36,063 bases of DNA. Origin: a virus. The notes beneath the pieces were generated by a model. That model made no database searches, had not been told where the DNA came from, and saw only the letters and a program-made list of their open reading frames with translations. A program made the translations under genes and the position numbers. Below, one piece after another: positions 1-5,273 of the stretch (position 1 is the stretch's first letter; each line of letters begins with the position of its first letter). Where the stretch lies: the IMG/VR virus record IMGVR_UViG_3300049732_000389, positions 1 through 36,063 of that record; one strand, 5' to 3'.

Positions 1-463
1 GCTGCGCGGCTCTGGCGTCGCGGCGGTCGCGCCCAAAAATCCCCCCAGGGGGCCGCCGCAGCCGCCGATACTCCTGCGCCCACGCGACGAGCTCGAGCGG
101 ATCGACGTGGCCGTTGTCTGCCTCGAGCCGCTCGGCGAGGGCATCGGCCAGGACGCGGGAGCGGACGCGACACGCGACGGCCCCCCGCACGCTCTCCCGC
201 GAGGGCCGCGGCTCGACGAGCCGCGCCGCCTGCGGCGCGATCCCGAGGCGGATGCGGATGATCTCGAGCGGGGCGAGCGTGATCTTGTACAGCGCGTGCA
301 TGGCCTCGGGACAGAGATGCCGCACGTCCACGGGTTCGCCGGGGCGCGCGAACACGTCCTGCCGATCCGTGCCGACGATCTTCTCGACGATCGGCGGGAG
401 TTGCGTGATCAGGTACGTGCCGCCCGCGGTGCGCGACAGGAACAGCTGCGGATCAGGCGCCAT
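1..463 (-). CDS. Hypothetical protein, C-terminus cut by window edge
   Basis: An ATG at 463 follows a strong GGAGGAGG ribosome site with a 6-base spacer. It opens 154 codons that run off the left edge without a stop. The protein begins MAPDPQLFLSRTAGG and is rich in Arg, Glu and Leu, with no domain I recognise. It overlaps the end of the upstream HNH gene by 11 bases, so it belongs to the same operon. If the window is a circular map, the frame continues from 36063 down to a TGA at 35951. That would give 191 residues overlapping the start of the small terminase gene. Its place between an HNH gene and terminase suggests a packaging-adjacent role, but no function is assigned. Confidence 0.7.
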   Translation of the reverse strand, partial: MAPDPQLFLSRTAGGTYLITQLPPIVEKIVGTDRQDVFARPGEPVDVRHLCPEAMHALYKITLAPLEIIRIRLGIAPQAARLVEPRPSRESVRGAVACRVRSRVLADALAERLEADNGHVDPLELVAWAQEYRRLRRPPGGIFGRDRRDARAAQ

Positions 464-830
464 GCAGATCCTCCTCCGCGGCGCGCCGGGCGGCGGCGCG
501 CTCGCGCATCGTCTTGCGAGTATGACAGCCGCGACACAGCGCTTGCAGATTGGCGCGCTCGTCGCTGCCGCCGAGGCGCCGCGGCCGGATGTGATCCACG
601 TCGACCGCGAGCGTCGGGCGCCCGACCGTGAGACACGCGCGGCAGAGCGGTTCCTCGGCGAGCACGGCCCGCCGCAGGCCCAGCCAGAAGCTCCCGCCGT
701 ATTCTTTCCATACGCTGCGGCCCGACGGATAGGTTCGTCGCGCGGGGCCGTGCACGGGGCAGGGGCGGGCGTCGGTGACCAGCTCGGGGCAGCGGGCGAC
801 GCGGCAGGGGCGCGGGGGCGCGTACGGCAT
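453..830 (-). CDS. HNH endonuclease
   Basis: This 125-residue protein has a clear HNH fold. C63-x2-C66 is followed by DVDHI (D79, H80), a basic loop PRRLGG, N94, and C99-x2-C102-H103, so both the zinc knuckle and the beta-beta-alpha metal site are visible. Small HNH nucleases of this kind next to terminase genes are common in long-tailed phages, where some are needed for terminase-dependent DNA packaging. Here the terminase genes would lie just downstream if the window is circular. The ATG forms a TGATG overlap with the upstream gene. A homing-type role is the alternative, but the adjacency to terminase favours packaging. Confidence 0.9.
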   Translation of the reverse strand: MPYAPPRPCRVARCPELVTDARPCPVHGPARRTYPSGRSVWKEYGGSFWLGLRRAVLAEEPLCRACLTVGRPTLAVDVDHIRPRRLGGSDERANLQALCRGCHTRKTMRERAAARRAAEEDLHGA

Positions 831-1096
831 CAGCGTCGCCAGTCCGCATCGGTCATGTCTGGATTCCCCACCTCTTCCGGCGTTCTCCGGTCCCGGAGCG
901 CCGCCCAGAGGGCCGCGTGCAGCCGCCGGCGTCGCAGAAGCTGTACCGATGGGCCTACCCCACGGGTCCGCATCCGGGTCGCGGCCTGCTTGCACGACGG
1001 GCTGCAGTAGAGCCGCGGACGCGAGCGGTAGCGGACGCCCCCCGACGGGCCGAGCGGCCCGTGACAGGCCAGGCACAGACCGGCGACGGTCGGCAT
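830..1096 (-). CDS. Small zinc-finger protein
   Basis: This 88-residue protein has an N-terminal zinc-binding pattern: C8-x2-C11, then about 20 residues to YCSPSCKQAA (C31, C35). A basic helix-forming tail follows (LLRRRRLHAALWAALRDRR). The Cys pairs resemble treble-clef or zinc-ribbon DNA-binding modules. The ATG directly follows the TGA of the upstream gene, and the stop overlaps the HNH start as TGATG, so translation is probably coupled. It may be a DNA-binding accessory protein; the specific role is unknown. Confidence 0.7.
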   Translation of the reverse strand: MPTVAGLCLACHGPLGPSGGVRYRSRPRLYCSPSCKQAATRMRTRGVGPSVQLLRRRRLHAALWAALRDRRTPEEVGNPDMTDADWRR

Positions 1097-1255
1097 TCAG
1101 CGCCCCCAGTCGGGCGGATCGTCGAAGGGCACGGCGCGCGTGAGCAGGGACCCGATGCAGAACCCCGTGAGGCCAGCGAGCATGAGCAGACCGACCGTGA
1201 GCGGCCAGCCCCCCCATGCCAGCACGGCCCCGAGGCCCTCGCCGCACGGGGTCAT
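1097..1255 (-). CDS. Small single-pass membrane protein
   Basis: A 52-residue protein with one strongly hydrophobic stretch of about 25 residues (WPLTVGLLMLAGLTGFCIGSL) and a polar, acidic end (PFDDPPDWGR). The start overlaps the preceding stop as ATGA. A single short membrane segment is compatible with a superinfection-exclusion or holin-like protein. Nothing in the sequence decides between these, and early-operon placement argues against a classic holin. Confidence 0.6.
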   Translation of the reverse strand: MTPCGEGLGAVLAWGGWPLTVGLLMLAGLTGFCIGSLLTRAVPFDDPPDWGR

Positions 1256-1416
1256 CGCGGGGTCCGGGGGCGACGCAGCGGCACGACCACGCCGGGGCGC
1301 AGCGTGCGCAGCCGGATCGTCGTGTGGGCCCCGCACGTGCGGACGCGCCGCCACCGCGCGCGGCGGATTTCGAGCAGACACCCGCAGCCCGGTGCCAGGC
1401 GATGCCCGGCGGTCAC
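1252..1416 (-). CDS. Small basic protein, GTG start
   Basis: A 54-residue, Arg-rich protein with three cysteines (GCGC near residue 12 and VRTCG near 28) and a basic Pro/Arg tail. The GTG start forms a GTGA overlap with the upstream stop, and the stop overlaps the next ATG as ATGA. The main evidence that it is real is this coupling and the tight tiling of the operon. It could bind nucleic acid, but the function is unknown. Confidence 0.5.
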   Translation of the reverse strand: MTAGHRLAPGCGCLLEIRRARWRRVRTCGAHTTIRLRTLRPGVVVPLRRPRTPR

Positions 1417-1655
1417 CGCAGCTCCCGCGCGGGCGGCGCGGCCTGGCGCTCGAGGACGACGGGCGGGCGCGGGATGCCCCGGGCCCGCTCGAGCTCGTGG
1501 TGCAGCCCGGCCGCCGCGACGCGCACGTAGAGCGCCCGCTCCGGACCGACCCGGCACTCGAGCGCCTGCACGAACGCGCTCAGGAGCCCGGCCAGCTCGT
1601 CGAGGGAGCCGGCGGCAATCTCCCGGGCGAGGGCGGCGTGCAGCGGCGGGCTCAT
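1413..1655 (-). CDS. Hypothetical helical protein
   Basis: An 80-residue protein that looks almost wholly helical (LAREIAAGSLDELAGLLSAF, then VQALECRVGPERALYVRVAAAG) with a Pro/Arg-rich tail. Start and stop both lie in 4-base ATGA or GTGA overlaps with neighbours. I recognise no family. It sits between two small membrane-protein genes. Confidence 0.6.
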   Translation of the reverse strand: MSPPLHAALAREIAAGSLDELAGLLSAFVQALECRVGPERALYVRVAAAGLHHELERARGIPRPPVVLERQAAPPARELR

Positions 1656-1822
1656 CGCGGCACCGGCACGCCGGCCAACCCGGCGAGGATCAGGCCCACG
1701 GTGAGGGCGGCCAGGCCGGTGGCCATCAGGTTCCAGCGGGCCGGCACGTTCGCCGCCGCCAGGGCGAAGGACACGAGCGCGAGCACGAACGCGAGCAGTT
1801 GCAGGAACGCGGGCATGGTCAT
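1652..1822 (-). CDS. Small two-pass membrane protein
   Basis: A 56-residue protein with two hydrophobic segments, about residues 5 to 25 (FLQLLAFVLALVSFALAAA) and 33 to 52 (MATGLAALTVGLILAGLAGV). A short polar turn with Arg and Asn separates them. The size and hairpin topology fit a class II holin, but small phage membrane proteins of other functions look the same. The first ATG is preferred because it forms an ATGA overlap with the upstream gene; an ATG two codons later is possible. Confidence 0.6.
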   Translation of the reverse strand: MTMPAFLQLLAFVLALVSFALAAANVPARWNLMATGLAALTVGLILAGLAGVPVPR

Positions 1823-1986
1823 GGGTCCACCTCCTCGCCGCAGCGGTGCGGCGCCGCGGCGGCACAGGCCAGACACAGCACGGCCCGCCAGCACCGCGGG
1901 CACTGGTCGCACGCGGTACACGCCGAGCGGCCGCAGCGGACGCACCGGCCCGTCCGCCGGCGGCCGCAGTTGTCGCAGGGGCTCAC
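1819..1986 (-). CDS. Very Cys-rich zinc-binding miniprotein
   Basis: This 55-residue protein has 11 cysteines spaced largely as CxxC pairs: C4-x2-C7, C15-x2-C18, C23-x2-C26, C29-x2-C32, C38-x2-C41 and C49. Such density implies binding of two or more zinc ions, as in tandem zinc ribbons or rubredoxin-like knuckles. The GTG start comes directly after the upstream stop with no gap, and the stop overlaps the next ATG as ATGA. The overlapping alternative frame (start 2020) encodes low-complexity Arg/Pro sequence and is not preferred. Confidence 0.6.
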   Translation of the reverse strand: MSPCDNCGRRRTGRCVRCGRSACTACDQCPRCWRAVLCLACAAAAPHRCGEEVDP

Positions 1987-2184
1987 TCACCATTCCGCCT
2001 TGCAGCTCGGGCAGTCGCATTCTTCTTCTTCATCCAGTTCTTGCCGCTCGAGCCATGCGTCATATCCTTCCGGGTCGTTTTCCCGCCACTGCGCGTAGCC
2101 TTCAGGATCAACGCACTTAGCACACTCGCAGTATTCCTCGCACGGCCCGTGAGCACCACACGACCAACATCCACGGAAACTCAG
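1987..2184 (-). CDS. Acidic Cys-rich protein, probable CTG start
   Basis: This 65-residue frame encodes two Cys clusters around an acidic aromatic centre. The N-terminal cluster is CWSCGAHGPCEEYCECAKC (residues 6 to 24), the middle has DPEGYAQWREND and a near-repeat DPEGYDAWLE, and the C-terminal cluster is CDCPSC (56 to 61). It looks protein-like and zinc-binding. There is no in-frame ATG, GTG or TTG between the preceding stop and the first Cys. The best start is CTG at 2184, which overlaps the upstream TGA as CTGA and follows AGGAG by 5 bases. This mirrors the ATGA and GTGA overlaps used elsewhere in the operon. Confidence 0.55.
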   Translation of the reverse strand: MSFRGCWSCGAHGPCEEYCECAKCVDPEGYAQWRENDPEGYDAWLERQELDEEEECDCPSCKAEW

Positions 2185-3035
2185 AAGAGCTCCTGCTGAT
2201 GCCGCGGGCAGTAGTTCAGGGGCTCACGTCGCGCGCGCGGTGGCCGCGTGGGCCGATTGCACAGACACGGCAACTCGCCGTTGTGGCGATTAAAGGCGTC
2301 GCGGAGCATCCGCCACGCCCGCTTCTCGGTCTTCTTGGGATTGGCCCGCAAGTCCTCGTGTACGTCGATGAGTTTGCTGAGTCGCTCCGCGATCAGGCGG
2401 TCCCCGCCGCGCACATCGTGCCCGAGGTCATCGATGTCGGAGATCAGCCTATCGGTCGCCTTGTCGACGACTCCGCGAACCACCTTCGCGATGTCCTCGA
2501 CGATGGCGTACTTGACGGCATCGAGCTGGCTTGCGGTCTCGCCGCGGATGACTCCCTCGAGATCGGGCGGATCGAGCGGCTGTGCGACGTGCGGTTCCTG
2601 GAACCGCAACGGCAACGTGTACCCGGTGGTCTCACCGAACAGAGCACGGAGATTGCTGGCTGGTTGCTGCCCGTCGCCCGTGTTGAAGAGGATCTCGGTG
2701 ATGATGCGGGCCAAGTTGCGCTGGATGCCGCGCACGAGATCCGATTTCGCAGTACGACTGCTATCAATACGCATCAGCGCCCACGGTAGGCCATCAGCCA
2801 AGCGGACACAGAAGACTTCTCGTCGCTGCCCATCAAGCTGTGGTGCCTTAAGGCACCACAGGTCCTCATCGATATTCGTCTTCAGCGCTTCGTGGTCACG
2901 CTCAATCCCGATCAGCTCGCAGACGCGCCGCCAGATGATCCATGATTCCTCCGGCGTCGGTCCCACGATGATCCACTTGTTCGCGATCTCGACCGCAATG
3001 CGTTCCACCTCAACCATGAGCGTCTCGTCGTCCAT
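2181..3035 (-). CDS. Antirepressor-like protein (P22 Ant N-terminal-like)
   Basis: A 284-residue protein. Residues about 35 to 115 contain a pattern (VCELIGIERDHEALK, then REVFCVRL, LPWALMRIDSSR, a long amphipathic helix) that resembles the N-terminal domain of P22-type phage antirepressors. In these, a predicted catalytic-type sheet region is followed by a helix. The middle (about 175 to 235) looks coiled-coil-like. The C-terminus carries two Cys groups (PCLCNR and YCPRH) that could bind zinc. The ATG lies 11 bases after the replication gene stop. Antirepressors counter a prophage repressor, but the resemblance here is by motif only, so the call is tentative. Confidence 0.45.
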   Translation of the reverse strand: MDDETLMVEVERIAVEIANKWIIVGPTPEESWIIWRRVCELIGIERDHEALKTNIDEDLWCLKAPQLDGQRREVFCVRLADGLPWALMRIDSSRTAKSDLVRGIQRNLARIITEILFNTGDGQQPASNLRALFGETTGYTLPLRFQEPHVAQPLDPPDLEGVIRGETASQLDAVKYAIVEDIAKVVRGVVDKATDRLISDIDDLGHDVRGGDRLIAERLSKLIDVHEDLRANPKKTEKRAWRMLRDAFNRHNGELPCLCNRPTRPPRARREPLNYCPRHQQELF

Positions 3036-3046
3036 CGCAGACTCCC

Positions 3047-3787
3047 TCAGAGTTCGACGTGTTCCTGCGGAACATTTTGAAGTCCTCGCTCACTCCGCGT
3101 GGCGAGCGAGGCCAGGAGGCCGGCGACCACGGGTGCTAGGGGTCGGTGGCCGTGGTTCGGGCCGTGGTGCGCGGTTTCGTGGCGCGCCGGGCGTTGGCCT
3201 CGGGGATCGCCCTCGTCGCCGGTCGAATCCCGTTCACCAGAACTCCGATCCTGTACCCGGGTCCGACCGGGCATCTGGGCGCCCGAGTTATCCACACGTG
3301 ACTGTCTTGATAGATCGATAGATCGATAGATCGATCCTCGAGGAAGGTTCTGGAGACCTCTAGAAACCTCGCGCATCCTCGTGAGGGCTCTAGAGAAAGC
3401 CTCGGCGCCAGCGGCCGTCCACGCGGGAAGGCGCGATTTTGCTGGATGCGAGACCTTCTGATGGTCGTGCCAGGAGTGAAACTCGAGGTAAAGGGGCGAA
3501 TCGGGTTGTCCACCGTTATCCACAGGTTGTCCACCGTTATCCACAGCGTATCCACGGACCAACCCTGTAGAGACCACCTCCTCGAGGCCTTGGACCACGT
3601 CCGCAGGTCGGACCCGGGCGTGATATCCCCACACGAGCACCCGAAACTGGTCCGGATCGAAGATGAGCCGTCCATGATCGTCGGCCTGCGTCAGCATCGC
3701 GACCCACAGACGGAACGCACGATCGGACAGCCGGCCGACCTTCCGGTGGAGCATCGCCTCTGGCTTTAAGGTTCTGATGCGGGCCAT
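3047..3787 (-). CDS. Phage replication initiator / replisome organizer-like protein
   Basis: This 246-residue protein starts MARIRTLKPEAMLHRKVGRL, followed by FRLWVAMLTQADDHGRLIFD. That is the typical N-terminal winged-helix region of phage replisome-organizer and DnaD-like replication proteins. Residues 82 to 95 are a tandem VDNGGQP repeat. Residues about 120 to 246 are low-complexity and basic, without a recognisable helicase-loader domain. The gene overlaps the RusA-like gene by 22 bases. The codons of residues 82 to 95 and about 151 to 167 coincide with DnaA-box and iteron-like DNA (see the origin entry), an arrangement like lambda O, whose gene contains the phage origin. Confidence 0.7.
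   Translation of the reverse strand: MARIRTLKPEAMLHRKVGRLSDRAFRLWVAMLTQADDHGRLIFDPDQFRVLVWGYHARVRPADVVQGLEEVVSTGLVRGYAVDNGGQPVDNGGQPDSPLYLEFHSWHDHQKVSHPAKSRLPAWTAAGAEAFSRALTRMREVSRGLQNLPRGSIYRSIDLSRQSRVDNSGAQMPGRTRVQDRSSGERDSTGDEGDPRGQRPARHETAHHGPNHGHRPLAPVVAGLLASLATRSERGLQNVPQEHVEL
3311..3334. repeat. Tandem 8-bp repeat TAGATCGA x3
   Basis: TAGATCGA is repeated three times without interruption, giving GATC every 8 bases in an otherwise very G+C-rich genome. Eight is not a multiple of three, so each copy is read in a different codon frame (encoding IYRSIDLS). Selection for a repeated peptide therefore cannot explain the array. It is probably a protein-binding or duplex-opening element of the origin. 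Confidence 0.85.
3505..3546. repeat. Two tandem 21-bp repeats, each with a DnaA box
   Basis: Each unit is a G followed by TTGTCCACCGTTATCCACAG, so each has one near-match and one exact DnaA box spaced 10 bases apart (one helical turn). The two units abut exactly at 3525/3526. In the overlapping gene they encode the peptide repeat VDNGGQP. Confidence 0.9.
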
Positions 3788-4203
3788 AGCGCCTCCCCTG
3801 GCGCGGTGACAGGTTGGGTCAGCGTAGCGACGGTCAATGTCAAGCCGGGCTTGGACCCGTAGACCTTCCGCACGCGAAGGTCCACGATCTGCGCGTCATC
3901 CTTCCAGAGCACGCCATTCAGCGCGTCGAGCTGGTGTTTGAGCAGGTTCTCAGCATCGGGCCGCACGCAGGGCGCCGGACGATGGCGTGGCGAGACCGCG
4001 CGGGGCCGCGGGAACGTGTAGACGAGGTCGAGGACGAGCGGCCCGATGAGGGGCCGCATCGGCGCATGCTCGCGGGCCACGACGGCCACGTAGTCGCCCC
4101 ACGCGGTGTTGCGGCGCAACGGGAAGGCCCGGCCATCAGGACGCCGCACCACGGACCCCGTCTGGCTCGCCTTCGGGATGCCCGGACAGAAGAACGTGAT
4201 CAT
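3766..4203 (-). CDS. rusA: RusA-like Holliday junction resolvase
   Basis: This 145-residue protein matches the size and layout of RusA-family crossover-junction endonucleases. It starts ITFFCPGIPKASQTG and has a mid-domain VLDLVYTFPRPR. The metal-site block RPDAENLLKHQLDALNGVLW, then KDD, gives candidate ligands D83, E85 and D102/D103, and K89 is conserved. E. coli RusA uses Asp at the position corresponding to E85, so this is an Asp-to-Glu variant. It would resolve branched recombination or replication intermediates, fitting a role beside Bet and the initiator. The ATG at 4203 sits in an ATGA overlap with a tiny upstream frame. Confidence 0.85.
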   Translation of the reverse strand: MITFFCPGIPKASQTGSVVRRPDGRAFPLRRNTAWGDYVAVVAREHAPMRPLIGPLVLDLVYTFPRPRAVSPRHRPAPCVRPDAENLLKHQLDALNGVLWKDDAQIVDLRVRKVYGSKPGLTLTVATLTQPVTAPGEALWPASEP

Positions 4204-4262
4204 CGCCCGCGAAACGTCTCCTCCAGCCACGCCGCGTAGAACAGGTAATCGCGCAGGCTCAT
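4200..4262 (-). CDS. Possible 20-residue microprotein
   Basis: The frame encodes MSLRDYLFYAAWLEETFRGR. Its ATG overlaps the stop of the upstream gene as ATGA, and its own TGA overlaps the rusA ATG as ATGA. It therefore fills exactly the gap between two tightly coupled genes. The sequence is an amphipathic helix-like peptide with aromatic residues. It may be a real microprotein or simply a coupling leader for rusA translation, whose ribosome site (GGAGGAG) lies inside it. Confidence 0.45.
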   Translation of the reverse strand: MSLRDYLFYAAWLEETFRGR

Positions 4263-4471
4263 GCGGCCTGCGCCTGCTCAGGCGGCCAGGGTGCGTTGTA
4301 CGGCCCGGTCGGGCGGGTCATGACGGCGCGCGCGCGGAGGATCTGCTCGCCGTCGGCCTTGCGCCCGGCCGTCCAGCGGACCATCACGTAGCCGTCGATC
4401 TCGTGATGGCCCGCCACCAGCAGCAACGCGCCGGACTTCCGGCACATCTGCACGGAGTAGCCCGTGGTCAT
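4259..4471 (-). CDS. Hypothetical protein, paralogue of 6258-6491
   Basis: A 70-residue protein that shares its first 45 residues with the product of 6258 to 6491. Common blocks are GYSVQ, a Cys at 10, SGALLLVAG versus TGALLLVAG, and WTAGRKADGEQ versus [11 protein letters not shown]. The C-terminal tails differ. The shared core looks like a small beta-rich fold. The start at MTTGYSVQ is chosen because it overlaps the upstream stop as TGATG. The function is unknown; two copies in one operon suggest duplication and divergence. Confidence 0.7.
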   Translation of the reverse strand: MTTGYSVQMCRKSGALLLVAGHHEIDGYVMVRWTAGRKADGEQILRARAVMTRPTGPYNAPWPPEQAQAA

Positions 4472-4698
4472 CAGCCGATCGCCTTGAGCCACCCCGCGCG
4501 CAGACAGCACCCCTCACAGATCACTCGGAGGATGGCGATGTCGTGCTCGTCGGGGCTATCACAGAAGACTTCGCCCAGTTCGCGCCGGGTCGCCCCGACG
4601 ATGTGGGCGACCGTCGCGCCGTCCTCGACATGCCGACAGACGATGTAGCCAAGACGCCGTCCATCGGTTCCGCAGGCCACGTAGGGATAGCGCGTCAT
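4471..4698 (-). CDS. Hypothetical protein
   Basis: A 75-residue protein (MTRYPYVACGTDGRRLGYIV at the start) with five cysteines, including CEGCC near the C-terminus, and a mixed alpha/beta appearance (VAHIVGATRRELGEVF). It starts in an ATGA overlap with the methyltransferase stub and ends in TGATG with the next gene. It does not look like the missing remainder of the methyltransferase: there is no Pro-Cys catalytic motif and no ENV or QRR motif. Confidence 0.6.
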   Translation of the reverse strand: MTRYPYVACGTDGRRLGYIVCRHVEDGATVAHIVGATRRELGEVFCDSPDEHDIAILRVICEGCCLRAGWLKAIG

Positions 4699-4898
4699 GC
4701 CGGCGCCTGCGTCTCGTCGCCGCTCCCGCATGGGAGCCAAGAGCGAACGTCTCCATATCGCGGAACGGCAGGCCATCGCCGCTCGAGGACGCGGGTGCAG
4801 AAAGGGTCGATCTCGACCTGTCCGATGCAGACGTGTCCGGAGCGCTCGAGTCCAAGGTCAAACCCTCCGATCCCGGCGAAGAGGGAGAGGTAGCGCAT
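4695..4898 (-). pseudogene. Truncated C5-cytosine DNA methyltransferase (N-terminal stub)
   Basis: This 67-residue frame begins exactly like a C5-cytosine methyltransferase. MRYLSLFAGIGGFDLGLE carries motif I for S-adenosylmethionine binding, followed by the motif II/III-like VEIDPFCTRVLERRWP and YGDVR. It then ends at LPCGSGDETQAPA without the catalytic Pro-Cys motif IV, the ENV motif or the target recognition domain. Full enzymes are usually 300 residues or more. The start is intact and follows the upstream TAA directly, and the stop overlaps the next ATG as ATGA. It is either a deletion remnant or a retained cofactor-binding miniprotein. Confidence 0.8.
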
Positions 4899-5273
4899 TT
4901 ACTGGTCGGCGGCCCGGAGCGCCGCGGCGAGGTGCTGCACGAGCACCACGTCGTGGTCTCCGAACGTCTCCACCAGCCACGCGAGCGCGAGCGCCCCGCG
5001 CCCCAGCCCCGGATGCGCCGCCTTGAAGGCGGGCGCGAGCCACGGGTCCGGGAGGTCGGCGTGCGTCTTCGCGCCGGGCTGCCGCCACCGCTGGTGCGCG
5101 TGCGTGTACGGCGCGTGCGGACAGCCGCCGCACGGCGGGTGCTCCGCGAACCAGGGATCGGCGCGGTCGTCCACCAGGACGCCCGACTCGTAGGGCTCGC
5201 CCCGCCCGGCCGTGAGTGCGGCCTGGGCGGCGAGGATGCCCGCGATCATCGCCGGGGGGACAGCGTCGCTCAC
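4899..5273 (-). CDS. Hypothetical protein downstream of Bet
   Basis: A 124-residue protein beginning [20 protein letters not shown]. The middle contains [18 protein letters not shown], a possible metal site with two Cys and three His. The C-terminal part is helical ([20 protein letters not shown]). The GTG start forms a GTGA overlap with the bet stop. In phages this slot often holds the exonuclease or single-strand-binding partner of the annealing protein, but no nuclease motif or OB-fold is recognisable here. Confidence 0.65.
   Translation of the reverse strand: MSDAVPPAMIAGILAAQAALTAGRGEPYESGVLVDDRADPWFAEHPPCGGCPHAPYTHAHQRWRQPGAKTHADLPDPWLAPAFKAAHPGLGRGALALAWLVETFGDHDVVLVQHLAAALRAADQ

Larger units (their letters stand above)
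3288..3556. other. Putative replication origin inside the initiator gene
   Basis: Three exact TTATCCACA DnaA boxes occur on the plus strand at 3288 to 3296, 3516 to 3524 and 3537 to 3545. Degenerate relatives lie beside them: TTGTCCACC at 3506 and 3527, and GTATCCACG at 3548. Between the outer groups lie an 8-bp tandem repeat (3311 to 3334) and unusually A/T-containing imperfect repeats with CTCTAGA cores (about 3336 to 3405). Clustered DnaA boxes, iteron-like repeats and a location within the initiator gene are hallmarks of phage and plasmid origins. No replication assay supports it here. Confidence 0.6.

Noticed and set aside
1983-2174. A 63-codon minus-strand frame starting MDVGRVVL with a GTG start
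   Set aside because: The overlapping frame at 1987 to 2184 has ordered CxxC clusters and acidic repeats and fits the operon coupling; this one is basic and featureless.
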